Of a stretch of DNA of 64,000 nt, positions 26,529 through 38,619 are shown piece by piece. Under the pieces are notes generated by a model, which was not told where the DNA came from, ran no database searches, and saw only the letters and a list, made by a program, of their open reading frames with translations. This DNA comes from Monomorium pharaonis. Its lineage: Eukaryota; Arthropoda; Insecta; Hymenoptera; Formicidae. The stretch spans positions 2,108,001 through 2,172,000 of the forward strand of contig NC_050467.1 of the NCBI RefSeq assembly GCF_013373865.1. The letters run 5' to 3'. The translations under genes were made by a program, and so were the position numbers. The stretch's first letter is position 1. Each line of letters begins with the position of its first letter.

Positions 26529-26577
<49 letters not shown>
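26529..26577. repeat. CT microsatellite, about 49 bp
   Basis: Nearly uninterrupted (CT)24. With the GA array at 26.34 kb it forms an inverted GA/CT pair that could fold back. Confidence 0.95.
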
Positions 26578-26579
<2 letters not shown>

Positions 26580-27449
26580 GCGAGACGCGGAAATCATCCT
26601 CAAGGTTGAACGAGTGTCAAAGGGTGTATTCGACGGGCGCTTTAAGTGAGGCTCACCGGATCGCCCTTTTCCAAGTTCCTGAAGGGAGATTTATACGCGC
26701 GGAGTAGCGATCGCGAGAATCGGCGGCGGGCGGGGGAGAATCGGCGCGCCGTATCCGTCGCGCGGCTGAAAAAAATCACGACGATCGTTTATTTTACGCG
26801 TTTCAGCGGTATATATCACGGTGAAGTGTTTTGACATTGCGCCTGGATTCGCGCTACTGCACCGGAAAACACGTGCCGGCGATCCTCCCCCTCCCTCCCC
26901 CCCCCCTCTCGTGTGTGACATGACGGCTCCTTCATTATTCATCGGCGCGTTCTCTCTTATCCACTTTATCTTTCCTTTGTCGTCTATCATATATCGATCG
27001 GTCGTATGTCACAGGGGTTAAGTTTGTTCGCGAAGCGCGCGTATCGATCGTGCCTTGCATCATCGTCCATTGTTTCGACGCGCGGCGAAACAAATTAATA
27101 GTTCGACACAATGTTTCCGGCGTCGACAACGACGGCGCGTTCGCGTTAAAACGGCGAGGGGGGGGGGAGGAAGGGGAAACGCGTGCCGACGGGGCGCACA
27201 AATGCTCATCACACAACGTTATTTATAATCGCTTTTTATAATCTGTGGAGAAGGGCGGGGAGGTAGGAAGGCGGACGTATCAGCGGAACCGGAAGAACTC
27301 GGGACAAACAAGCGCGCGGCAGGGGAGAGGGAACGCAAACTTTGCCGTTGGAAATTTAATAATATCCTTCCGCGCCGGGGAATTTAAAGACTTCATAAAG
27401 TCGCGCCTTAAATGCCGTCGGCGTGTCTCGACCCGTCTCAAAAATTTCA

Positions 27450-30400
27450 TTACGTTATTTACGACGTTCCTTTCTCGTCTTTTCATTTCTTCTTTTTCCT
27501 CACTTTTACTCTTATTTTCGTTTTTTGTCGCGCATGCCGAGGGCAACAGGGGCGCGGCAGGGGCAGGGACACCCGAAAACCCGGAAGCGACTCCGGCGAA
27601 ACCGGAAGAGGCGCGAAGCGATAAAACCGGCCCTTTGCGATTCCTCCGCTCCTCCCCTTCCTCCCCCGTGTCCTCATCGCGGACTCATCCGTCTGAATAA
27701 TTAAGCGACGCCGCTCGTTTCCCAGTACATTAAATACAAACTTCGAACTTGCGCCATGCATACTGTCCGCCGACTTCCGTCCCCGGGGCGGTCGAAGCGC
27801 CTCCGACCCAAGGTACCCAACACCAGTCAGGTATAAACGGGCGACCGGAATCGGGAACCGTCCGCGCCACCGTCCCGTGCCTCCCCGCTCGCAAAATCGC
27901 CATATATACATAATGCATGCGGAGGGCGGCCGATATTATTTTTCCGCGAGTACTATATCATGCGAGGAAATTACAAGCCCGCTTCAATAAGTAATAAATA
28001 ACGTCACGAGATGGTTGGTGGTTGCGGCGAGAGAAAGGGATGGAGTCGTGCAACGTCCGAGACACGTACCCTTCCACCACGGTCTGTCGTCCTTCGCCCC
28101 ATCTTTGCACCCTCCCCCCTCCTCACTCTCTTCCTCTTCCTCTTTTGCGCATTCCGCTCTTTCGCTCCTTCTGCTTTCGCCCCCTCTCCTTGTATTTTGC
28201 GCTTTCTCTCTTGTATTGTTAGCGCGATGATACATTGGATCCCCTTAACGTTTTTCACGAGGCAACCCCGAAAGGCGTGCACACGTACGCGAGAACGATA
28301 CACACCGTCATACAAGATATACAGGATCGAGTGGAATCTTTCGCACTTTCGAATTCTTCCCTCGAGTAAAGAGCTCAATTTTCTTCTTGTTTTTCCTCTG
28401 GCGCATCATCTCTCCTCTTTTCACTTCAACTTTCACCTTCTGTATCGATATTTCGATATTTCGCGCTGGCCCCGCGAGAGATCTGACGAGAGATTTACAT
28501 TGAGAAAAAGAGAATTATCAATTTGACGAAATTTTTTAACTTCACCAAATTTTTTTAGTTCAAGACTTTATGTATTTCAGTTAAATATATAAATTAAATA
28601 TATTCTTCTATTATTTTATGTATTTTTAATTAAATGTACGAATATTTAAACTAAAGAACGTTTAATCAAGTAAAAAAATTCAGTCAAATTAACAACTTTT
28701 TACTCAAAATCTCAATATATCGATAGTAAATATATCAGCAATTAAAGATGAATTTATTGGCAATATCGTTGGAAATGGATAATTTATTCATCGGGAAATT
28801 CAAAGTAGATTGTAGGTCAGTCGCGGACCTATAGGGTTTCCAGCAATAATTTTAGAATCCATAAAAGTAGAAGCAAAATTAATTGGCGTAAAATTGCTTG
28901 GGTTTTTATCAGTTTTTCTCTGAGAAGAGAAAATAGCCTCACCCCTCCTCTGCATCGAACTATTCGCGAATGCTAAAGTGAAAATGCCAATCAGCGATTC
29001 GACCAAAGGTAATCTTTCCTTTTTTTCTCTCTAATCTCGGCCAAATACAAAGTGAGAAAGTCGTTGCAAATAGGATTAGGGTTTTGTAGGTGTGTGTGTG
29101 TGTATGTGTGTACGTGTATGCTGGGCTGTAATAATTGCAATTAAATTACAGTAGGTGGTACGGGAACGCAGGCGCGCTTCGCATGCTTTAAAACTCATCG
29201 CCGTGATTTATCGTAAAAATTCCGCGTGCAGACGCGCGAGCAGGAACTTTCTTCTTTCTCGTCTCCGTTGCCGGTGGTGTACAACTCGATATAACTGGCT
29301 GCAGAAGCATCCTCTCCTCGAAGCCGAAGGTGTTGCAGACAGCCAGTTCAATTTCATGGCTTACACTGTTCCTCCATCCGCCGCAGCCTACTCCGTGCGC
29401 CATCTTCCTTCCTTCTTTTTTATATCATCCTCCGCCGCATTCTCCTCCCCCTCCCCACCGTCTTCCAGCACCCTTTAAAAACTTTTCTACTCGGCATCCT
29501 CGAAACTTTCAAATCACTTCCCCGTTTCTTTCTCGAGCTTTTTAAAAATTCACTTCCCCTTTCCCCTTCCACTTGCATCCATCTCCCCTGTCCTGCTCGA
29601 CGAATTGCGCGATGGATCGAGCATCGGGGGTGATTCGCAGCGCGGTTGGTGAACGCTTAATTTGTAATTGAAATGTCAAGGAGTCGCGCGTTCAGCGGCA
29701 GGAAAACGAAATAAACGGGCTGACGTAGAGACAAAACCGGCTAGGCGGAAATGATTAATATTTCCTGTCAAAAAACTAGAAGAATAGATATGGTGATTCG
29801 CAAAAGGTGCAACAATCACTTTTAAACGTCCCCGGTATTAATCGGGATACGATCGTTTTTCGATTGACATGTCGATCGAATAACGAACGGCAATAATTAT
29901 AATTTCCTTTCGCAAAACTCACGGATACCCATCGTCGCAACGTTCTTTCGAATTCTTGACTCTTTGAAGAATTTTCGACGCGTCGTTAAGTCGCAGTTGT
30001 CGAATTTTAATTTTCCGTATCCTCTGTAAATCCGGCACGATTATTTATCGAATCATTGCATAACCCAATTCTCCATCCGCCAGACCAATCGACTGTGCCG
30101 TAGATAGGTACAGCTTCCGCGGGGAGTCGACCGTGGAGACTCAAATTTGCACGTTCACGGTCGAGCGAGCCGTTCCGCGCGCCTTATTCTCCTTTGCGAA
30201 TTTAAAATCGCCGTAGACGCACGACGTCGCTCAACCACGAAACGAGTCCGGGAGTAGTAGTTCGCATGATCGATTATCGATAACTCCGGCCAGCTTGAAC
30301 TTTCAAAAAAGTCCTCACAGTCCGTCCCACCCGTCTTCCTCTATTTCCCTTTTCCTCACTTTAACTGTCCATCCGCTGCTCCGCCCGTCGCTATTACCCC

Positions 30401-30510
30401 TTTCCTTTCTCAGCCTCCCTTTTTGTCTCTTCCCTCGTCCGATATCCGCGGCCTGCCTCTCGTTCCATCATCTGCTATTCCCTCCTCCCACCCCCCCCCC
30501 GCCTTCCTAA
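27450..30510 (+). other. Region with repeated long pyrimidine-rich + strand segments
   Basis: Long C/T-rich segments recur on the + strand at about 27450-27530, 27630-27690, 28070-28200, 29395-29590 and 30310-30510. They are separated by mixed or AT-rich DNA (28530-28790). They are not simple dinucleotide arrays but irregular CCT/CTT/TCC mixtures. Frames through them give low-complexity Ser/Pro/Leu/Phe proteins and are not genes. Confidence 0.6.
29087..29120. repeat. TG microsatellite
   Basis: (GT)n with TA and AC interruptions. Confidence 0.9.
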
Positions 30511-30619
30511 ATGGTCACTCTCGAGGATCCACTTTGTGCCGGTACGGAACGGCGACTCGATCGCGGGAGAGCGATTTTTCAGCCGTTTGACTTTCATTTC
30601 CTAATTGCCGCCGCAACAG

Positions 30620-30746
30620 AAGCTGTCGGCGCTGAGCTACGAATCGAGCACTGAGAATTCATCGTGCCTTGCACCCCCGGTTTACATCGATCGCTGTCGA
30701 ATACTTTTCATCAACCGCGATCATGCGAAAGCTGGCGCGACGAACG
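30620..30746 (+). CDS. Weak exon candidate, unrecognised
   Basis: This is an open 127-base stretch in phase 0, exiting phase 1. It is preceded by a pyrimidine-containing stretch ending CGCAACAG and followed by GTACGT, an acceptable donor. The peptide starts KLSALSYESSTENSSCLAPP and continues VYIDRCRILFINRD. I recognise no family. Without splicing the frame runs to a TGA near 30796. Splice-like signals of this quality occur by chance many times in 64 kb, so the call is weak. Confidence 0.12.
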
Positions 30747-31155
30747 GTACGTCAACGGACCAGCGTGCATCGGATGGAAGCGGATGGAAAAGCTGATTAA
30801 TTATTACTGCAGTACAATTACGTTCTAATCTAGCAATCGTGACCGCTCATTTAGATTCGGAATCTGTTCGTTTAAGCTGTTGAAAGCTGGAAATTTGCAA
30901 CGAGTGACTCGGTACTCTCGAAAAATATCCGGTCGAGTTCGAGAGAGTTAGAGTCATTAAAAGTAAGATCACGGATTGTGGAACATTCCTCTACGTACTA
31001 GTTCAACATACGTATATTAAACGTGTGCGATATTCCAACGAACGACGTGGAAGTCGGGAGGTACAAGTTAATGGAAGCTTGCATGGAGACGGCTTGCAAG
31101 CTCAACTAGCGCGGTATCGGACAAAACTGTAGAACATGAATCGCGCTTTAGATAC

Positions 31156-31422
31156 CTGTATTCGGTTACGAGACGACAGGCCGAAACCGTCATTCAGCCG
31201 AATTAATGCGCCGCCGAGCTCATAAACCGGCTTGAAATGAGCAGCCGACCATGCGGAATATGATACCCAGAGACGGTGTTTCATTCCTGGAGAGATTTCA
31301 TTGTGCCAGACGACGACCGTGTGCGTAGTGGGATCCAACGGTATATATCCCACCGTGAAAGCATTCGGATGCAAGCCTGTCCGTGCAATGCGCGCATCTC
31401 TCCCGTCCTCGACTTTAAAGAT
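31156..31422 (-). CDS. Weak exon candidate, unrecognised open frame
   Basis: A minus-strand frame is open for 89 codons from just after a TGA (31423-31425) to CAG followed by GTATCT, a possible phase-0 donor. If read through, it stays open to a stop at 31102. It includes IFKVEDGRDARIARTG, PLDPTTHTVVVWHNEIS and PVYELGGALIRLND, which look more protein-like than most ORFs here, with mixed composition and no simple-sequence bias. There is no convincing polypyrimidine acceptor and no ATG near its start. I do not recognise a family. Confidence 0.14.
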
Positions 31423-31749
31423 TCACGGCCCCTAAATCGACAAACGTGCTCTTTCCGTACGCGAACACATGGGACGCGCACGGAACACAAGAGACGCGAA
31501 ACGTAACAAGAATGAAAATGTGTTGCCTGCAGCAAACCTTGAAACACGTTTTCCTGGTGTCGTAGCTTAAGTGCATGCGGCATGCCGTAAAGCGAACGTA
31601 TGTTCCATTATCCTAGAACTTGTCAAGTATAACACCACCGGGAATGGCAAATGACGAGAGAATACGCCGCGCATAAAAGCAATTATATTCTTAACGAACA
31701 ATAACAATAGTTAAGAAGAGAGTGTTCTAAATGGCATTAATAAGCTGCA

Positions 31750-31832
31750 GAGGATGGACTAAAATAATGTAAACATCTAGAAAATACGCTACTTGTTTTA
31801 TTAATAATTAATTAGTCCATTTGTCCATCCTC
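31750..31832. repeat. Imperfect inverted repeat with a small duplication in one arm
   Basis: GAGGATGGACTAA (31750-31762) faces TTAGTCCAT-TTGTCCAT-CCTC (31812-31832). The right arm equals the reverse complement of the left arm except for an extra TTGTCCAT, so TCCAT is present twice. The spacer is about 50 bases and AT-rich. Confidence 0.7.
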
Positions 31833-32652
31833 AATATACATTTTACCTTTGCTGAGATAAAGTAGTTATACAATGCTTGAATAATCAAATAGAATGTACT
31901 GTTCTTTTAATAGAACATTTTTCAATTATTTATATAAATGATGTGGGAAGAAAAAATTTGCTTCTCTCTATTTTTCAAAATTGCCCTTTGTTTTCCGAAA
32001 CTTTCACATTTTTTCCGGCATAATTATCCGATTTGAATATCATCGAATCACTGTAAGTAGTTTTGAGAAGCAAAGTGAGAAGCAGATACTCTCCTCTAAT
32101 ATCTCTTAAGCATCTTTTAATATCTTTTGAAAGACATAATATTTAAGTAATTTATATAATAATTAAGTACTGTGTAATCTTATTCCCATAATGAATAAAA
32201 TCTGTATTAAAAGCAAATGGTACGCCAATCTCTTAGTAATATAATAAGTAGGATATTTTACATTATTTCACATTATGTCTATTCCACATACGTTGTAACG
32301 CTGGCTTTATATTACAGCGGCTAGAGGCTAAATTAACGCGATGGAAGCCCCGCTGCCAAGCTTCATTTTAATAATGAATTAACGAATCATATTGAAACAA
32401 GTTACATTCCGTTTATGCTGAATTCGGAACAGCACTATCCAGCTTAGCGTCCCGGGATCAATACATTTTAGGGTTAGTTACGGAATACGCGCGTGTAGCG
32501 ATGGCGCCTATCAGTAGACAGTGGTAAAGCCGGCGTTCGGTCGAGATAGTGAATAGAGACGGGACGACCAAGGAGTCAAGGCCCGGTTTATGTCGAGAAG
32601 AATCGATCGTGCATCTCTCTCGCAGCCGTCTCTACGATGATGCTCGATGTCC

Positions 32653-32686
32653 TTTGGTTCAGGCTTAATGATCAGCCTGAACTGGG
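32653..32686 (+). repeat. Hairpin with 9-bp perfect core and G-T extension
   Basis: GTTCAGGCT (32657-32665) pairs exactly with AGCCTGAAC (32674-32682) around an 8-base loop. The stem continues outward for four G-T pairs (32653-32656 with 32683-32686), and after a small internal loop CGAT (32645-32648) can pair with ATCG (32692-32695). The G-T pairs favour an RNA transcribed from the + strand. No known microRNA sequence was recognised in it. Confidence 0.7.
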
Positions 32687-35025
32687 ATTTAATCGCGGAT
32701 TAAGTACGATCGAGCGGCGTTTCAATGCCACTTAGAAAGAAGTCGGGAATGCAAACAATCGCGTTATATCATTCGTTTTTCTCCGCATCAAAGAGCTATG
32801 GATTTTTTTATAATTATTAATAATTTCCAAGAAAACGTTTCTGATCTTAGGTCTGTTCCTCTATAGCAAACTTGGCCCACGAACTATGGCTTCTGTGGAG
32901 GGGATAGGTATCTCCAGAGACAGAAAGAAAAGAAAGTACACGGTAGCTGCAGGTAGAAAGGGCATATTCTCCTTCTCAGAGGGGCGCCTATGGAGTCAGG
33001 CCTGAGTTAGTAAATCGTTTATTGACCACTAGACCAATCTTTAGAATTCCAGAGTTCTTTTGAAATCCACTTCAACAGTTTCGCACAAGTGCTGTGTACC
33101 TGTTTTGTACTATATATACCCGCGCATACGGCTCTTTCACTGTACCAGCTATCTAGCTAGTACACGTAGTGCCTTATGTGGAAGCGACAAATTTCATTAC
33201 CCGCCCAAACGTGAAATGTTGCCCACCATTTTTTTATATCAAACGTGTGAAATTTTTTTTTCAAAACTTTAGCAAATAATTTTTAAAACTTAATTTGTTA
33301 TTTTTCTGTAAATTATATATAGTATGTCTAGTAAAGTAAGGAAATACGTTAGATGTAAAAAGTTGAAATATTTGCATATAAAATCCTTAAATGCATGTCG
33401 TTGTAACTCTGTAATAATCTTGATTATCTCATTTCCAAAATAATTTAAAGTTTAAGAGTATCATTATGTAAATCTATGTCAAAGAGAGTCTGTACTTTTA
33501 ACGATCAAGTAATAATCGTATATTTTTTGTATTTTTTGTTAATTACGTCGAGAAAAATTATTTGACATTTGTGACAATAATTGCATGGTAAAATAATTAA
33601 TATAATTATGATTTAGAGCTCCATTTTTATTTATACTGCTGTCTTATAAAAAAAAATCTCGCAAAGGGAAAAAATATACGAAGTATATAAACGCGTGCAT
33701 ATATTCAGAAATGAGTATGAGATATGAATTCTAGATAAGCTTAGCAGCGTCGCGACATTTGCGCAATAAAGTTCAAGTCATATGACTCGAATTTTGTTAT
33801 GTACTTGACGTTATGTACTCGCACCGCTACTGTTATAGCAGCGGATTTTATGGTCAAGGTAAAAAGTATCCTTGAGGCAGAATCAAGTTGAAAGTGCAGT
33901 GGCACTATGCAGATTTCTTCTTGCTGATTTTATATTACTTTCTTGCTCGTGGCAGGGTGAACGTAAAGAAAAGTCCAAGTGAATGACATTTCTGCAGCTC
34001 TTTGTTAATCAAACATAATGTTGCTCGTAGTCGCTGTTAGTTATAAGCTTTGCACCGTAGTTGATTGGTGCGGCGAGAGGCTAAAGTTGCACTGAGGTCG
34101 ACAAATGTATATATGGAATTTATCAAACTTTATCCGAACGAGATTGAGTAACTCATTAGAAAAGCGAGCGTCGGATTAATCAGCTGTTTTATATGCAAGT
34201 GTACTCCGCATGCCGCGAACATACACAGAAAGTTTTAGTAATAATCGATAACTGTTTATAATTGCGGGCTTATGCGCATAGATTATATGCGTTGTGCGCG
34301 GAAAGTTTGTTAAGATACACGCGAGTCTCACGAATCGTGTATACTTTTTCGAATAAATTATACTAATTTACTAATTTTACATTAATTTTAGTGCAGAAAG
34401 CAACTTTTGTTAATGTATCTTGGAGAGTTATGTTCGATTTTGTCGCCAGAAAAATTCCATCGGTTGAATTTTTCAAATATACCACGTCAGTAACTGCGTT
34501 AGCATTCTTTGACAGTGCTAATATAATGTATAAGCATTTGATAATAAAAATATAGCACGGAGCAGTTTTAATTTATATTATAGTACGAAAATATAAAGTA
34601 TAAGATTAAACCAAACTATTTTTGTTAGGTCTGTAGGTAATACATTATTGAAAAGAAAGATTGCATGATTCCAAAATCGCTGAAAAATTTAAGTATTTAC
34701 ATTACTTATTCATACAAAAAACATTTTGTTGTATGTTAACAAGAGCTTGGCAAATACTTATCAATACATACGAGTAAATAACTTTTCTCAAAACAAGTTG
34801 CACCATATTTGATTGATCATATCTTATTATTAGCTTATATTAGAACGTGTGACATATTTGACAGCAATTTTAAACGAAATCTGAGATTTGAATGTATAAT
34901 TTAATCCTTGACGGCAGAGATCATTCTGATGTAACTCATTCTGAACACACAATATGTTCTAAATGTTGGTTTAATATAGCTTTGAAACGGTATATATTCT
35001 TTTCATAGTAAACCTATACCGATTG

Positions 35026-35050
35026 TGACAGATATAAGATATATTTGTCA
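35026..35050. repeat. Small hairpin, 11-bp stem
   Basis: TGACAGATATA pairs with TATATTTGTCA-like sequence around a 3-base loop with a single G-T pair. It lies in AT-rich DNA. Confidence 0.6.
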
Positions 35051-35607
35051 AACCTTCCAACATTTACTGAAATCATTTATACGTAGCTAATTATATGTCA
35101 TTTCATTTTTGAATATTTTTAATGTATTAAAGTAAATTTTTTATATTGTTGGAGCGCAGATAAATATGTGTACGATATGTGTGTATATAATTGTATATGC
35201 GTGTGTATGCATTTACTTGACGTACATTCATACAAAATTTTATTATAATACATTTTCAATAGATGCTAATTTTCCCACACAAACGAGCCGATAATTCCAT
35301 CACGAGACAAATATTAATTGAACGCGCATCGATATCGCTTGATACGGATGTGAATAATCCTGATAGAATTATTACGAGTGAGGTTTCTTCAGCTGTATAT
35401 TTAACGGATAATCATTTAATTACTTAAACAGATATTGCCGATGCAAACGAGATATTAATTGAATGTAGCGGGATTAATGGGATTAACGTCGATGCGCGCA
35501 CTTCGGCCGAAAGCGCGTAAATTCCGCGCGCGGTATCCGCCTCAATTTCTTTGAAAGTCTCCGGGAGTATCGTGGCAAGCTCGCGGGTGCCCGAATGGGA
35601 AAATAGT

Positions 35608-35620
35608 AGAAGAGAGAAAG

Positions 35621-35656
<36 letters not shown>

Positions 35657-35657
35657 C
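35608..35657. repeat. GA microsatellite
   Basis: (GA)n with AAAG and GGGA interruptions. The Leu/Ser-rich minus-strand ORFs through it (35424-35668) are products of the repeat. Confidence 0.95.
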
Positions 35658-35875
35658 AAGAACCACATTCCACGTTCATTCGACTTTTTCCTCTCTCGAG
35701 GAAATCACCAAGTGCTTAAAACCAAGGCGCATAATTTCTCTCAACGTATATTCACGGTAACTTCCGATTCTCCACCATCACCGGACCCGGTACTGTTGGC
35801 TCTTAATATTGGATTTTTGTGCCGTCTAGACGTGAACACTCGAGCGCGCTTTTCCTTAGAGAGCAGGAATGCGCG

Positions 35876-35916
35876 TGCATGCACGCACGCGCGCGCACAC
35901 ATACACACACACACAC
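35876..35916. repeat. CA/CG mixed microsatellite
   Basis: GCACGCACGCGCGCGCACAC grading into (AC)n, alternating purine-pyrimidine throughout. Confidence 0.9.
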
Positions 35917-36894
35917 GTAGGCATATACACGACCGAGCGAGGGGTATCGCATACGCAAACACTAAAAGCCGCCCCCAATGTTCTCTATCGTCGCCGCTTT
36001 ATTCAAACTGCTTGCTTACTCACCTCGCCGCGCTCGCGAGAGTATTATTCGCATAAATCCGTCGTTACCAGTTGAAAGCTGATAATCCGTGTAAACTCGA
36101 CGGGTCCTATAGCATCACAACCACCGATACATTTATTTTAAAATATCGTAGGTCTGTAGAAAAACACAACGGTGATATATATTTATATTATATGATATAT
36201 ACGTTCCTTTTGTAAACAATAGAGTACGAAGAGATTTCTACATTAAGGTCCATCAGAGAGATGTGTGAAAACAAGTGTTAACATGAAAGTTTCCGTAATG
36301 TTTCAGTGGAGAGTGAGTTTATTTATCGGTCACCGTCGTTTTCCACTGAACTTCGCCATCTTCGGGGAGTTAACCCGCGAAATCGAATTTTATATTTTAC
36401 GTTAGTTTCTCGGGGAACCTGGCTCTCGCTTCCGCTTCTTGTTTTCGCATCGGGGATTTGCGTCGCGATACCCAATCCGCTTTCCCGTCTCGTGCTGCCA
36501 TTTACGGAGGCGATCTTAAAGGATGAAAAAGAACCAGGAGGCGCGGCCTCCTTCGTATCGAAGACTCAGCTGCGCCGTACAGTTAATTAATTATCTCAAT
36601 CTACCGCGCAAAAGTTTCATCTCGACTTCGTTTATCGGGGCGGTATTCATTAGACTCATCGGCATTTACGCCGTCAAATACGCCGGTAGACTTGTTTGCA
36701 AAACGCTATAATGCCGCTCCAATGATTTTAATATATTTATCCGTTAAACACGCGCCGATGTGCACGTTTGTTTACAGGTGCGTCAGCGAATTTGCGGAAA
36801 ATGCCGATACCATTGATTTCCAGCTGAAAACTCCTCGGTTCTAGTATTTAATTGGTATTAATAGGTCATTGGAATTCGTGCCGCGCTCGCCGTT

Positions 36895-36907
36895 CCCCCC
36901 CCCCCCC
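36895..36907. repeat. C homopolymer of 13
   Basis: Uninterrupted C run on the + strand, followed by further C-rich sequence to about 36935. Confidence 0.9.
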
Positions 36908-37151
36908 GATTCGGATCCCCCGCCGTCACCCCCCGTGGTATCGCGTTTCCTTCCGATTCCGGTCAACCGATCGATCGGATCGAGGCGATCCGCGTCGGCG
37001 GCACGTCACGCGGAATTACGCGGACGTCAGGTTTGGCAGAAAATCCCGAGACGCATCCGCCGATCTTGCATGAACAACGGGTAGTAACGAGGGACGCGCG
37101 CGTACGTGACGGAGAGAACGAGCCGCGCGGGAGAGAAGGCAAAAAAAAGGG

Positions 37152-37172
37152 TGAGAGAGAGAGAGAGAGAGA
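37152..37172. repeat. GA microsatellite
   Basis: Uninterrupted (GA)10 following an A run. Confidence 0.9.
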
Positions 37173-37704
37173 TCGGCGCAACGAAGGGATGGGATTGCGG
37201 CACGGATGAGCGAGTATCGAGCGATCGTTTCGGCGAGGCGCGCACGTACCGGCCCCGAAATCCCTGATTTACCGCTCGAGAGGACCGCCGCTTACTATTC
37301 CCCGGCCGCTCGCGGTCGACCGCGGCGACGCTAATTCGTGTGCGTGTGCGTGCGCGTGTATTAATACGAGCAGGACGTGCGCGCAGCGTATTATGCACTT
37401 ATGTGAGCGCGACAATTTTTTGCCCCTCTTTCGTAGCCGCGGAGAATCGTATCCGTGTCACTCGCACGGTGCCTTGCATATGGCACACGTACACACTCTC
37501 ACATTCATGTATTTAAGCGAATTTGTCTCTTTCTCTATCCGTCGCATTTAACCGAATGTTTACACGTATTTGTACCCTACCTAACTACCTGCCATCCCGT
37601 CCCCTTCTCCTCCTCTGCATCTCCCTCCTATGCATACGCGTATTTAGTCGGGTCTATATAGTCACGCGCGCGAGAGGAGGAGCCAACCGCGCGTGGTTGC
37701 GGCC

Positions 37705-37743
37705 AAAGAGAGAGAGAGAAAGAGAAAGAGAAAGAGAGAGGAA
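37705..37743. repeat. GA/GAAA microsatellite
   Basis: (GA)n followed by three GAAAGA units. Confidence 0.9.
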
Positions 37744-38586
37744 GCATCCCCCGTGGAGGTGCTTCCAGCTTGTATATATGCGCACGTAATATCATTTACA
37801 CTCAGCGAAATCTACAAATGGCGCGAGACCGCGGGTTTACCGGGCGCCGCGCGCCGGTTTATCGCTTTAATATCATCCCAGATTAATCGGTTACTTTTTT
37901 TTCGTTCCCCGAGTTTCCCGATCATCGCGCGGTAATTTCGTAAATGGCAATCTCGTTAAAACTTTGCGATAACGCGAGGAGAGAGACCCGGCCGGCGTTG
38001 ACCCCGCGGGACGAAAAATTCGATGGCGCGTGGATTACTCCGCGAGTATTCTAAGCGTTATTAAAACGGCGTCGATCGCGCATGCATTCGCACGAACACG
38101 AAGGATACGAGTTTTTTGCAGGCGCGCAACAAACATCCTTGGTTTATTCTTTCGGCCTGTCGTAAGAACATAAATAAATAGCTGACACGGTAGTACTGTT
38201 GCACGGTGCACGCACGAGCGGCACGATCACACAATGTGTAACACAACATCCTCTCCTCAGCAACATCTCCTCCTTCATATTTATTGCCAGAAGTGTGCGC
38301 GAAGAAAAATCCCCGCGCTCAGTTTTCATTTCCACCCTCCGTGCGCGGCACTGTACGCGCTGTTTGCCATGGACTCCTTAAATTTTGCAGAGCATCCCAC
38401 TCGCGAACAGGCGGACGGACAGATCCGAGCTGCTTCCTCCTCTTTTACCCCGTATCTCCACACCCTCTCCCTTCCCCCCCGTACTTATCCTTCCTTCCCG
38501 ACGGAAGGAAGGCGGATTCAAAGCCGAGGCGTTGTCACCGCTTTTCCACGACGTAACGACCCATCTTTCTTCCCTCTTACGCCCTT

Positions 38587-38619
38587 CCACACATACACAC
38601 ACACACACACACACACAGA
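38587..38619. repeat. CA microsatellite
   Basis: (CA)n of about 33 bp with one TA interruption. Confidence 0.95.

Larger units (their letters stand above)
31600..35450. other. Large feature-poor region, mostly AT-rich
   Basis: Nearly 4 kb with almost no open frames above 60 codons (only one at 33.06 kb, + strand, not protein-like). The segment 32400-32760 is less AT-rich and contains a clean hairpin at 32653-32686. An imperfect inverted repeat lies at 31750-31832 and a small hairpin at 35026-35050. Otherwise nothing recognised. Confidence 0.6.

Noticed and set aside
35424..35668. Minus-strand ORFs beginning with a Leu/Ser hydrophobic run that mimics a signal peptide
   Set aside because: The run is the translation of a GA/CT microsatellite.
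36010..36060. Perfect minus-strand donor GCGAG|GTGAGTAAGC, phase 1 after a short ATG frame
   Set aside because: The frame encodes only ten basic residues with no signal peptide, so it does not suit the Sidestep-like gene; retained only as a possible 5' UTR exon.
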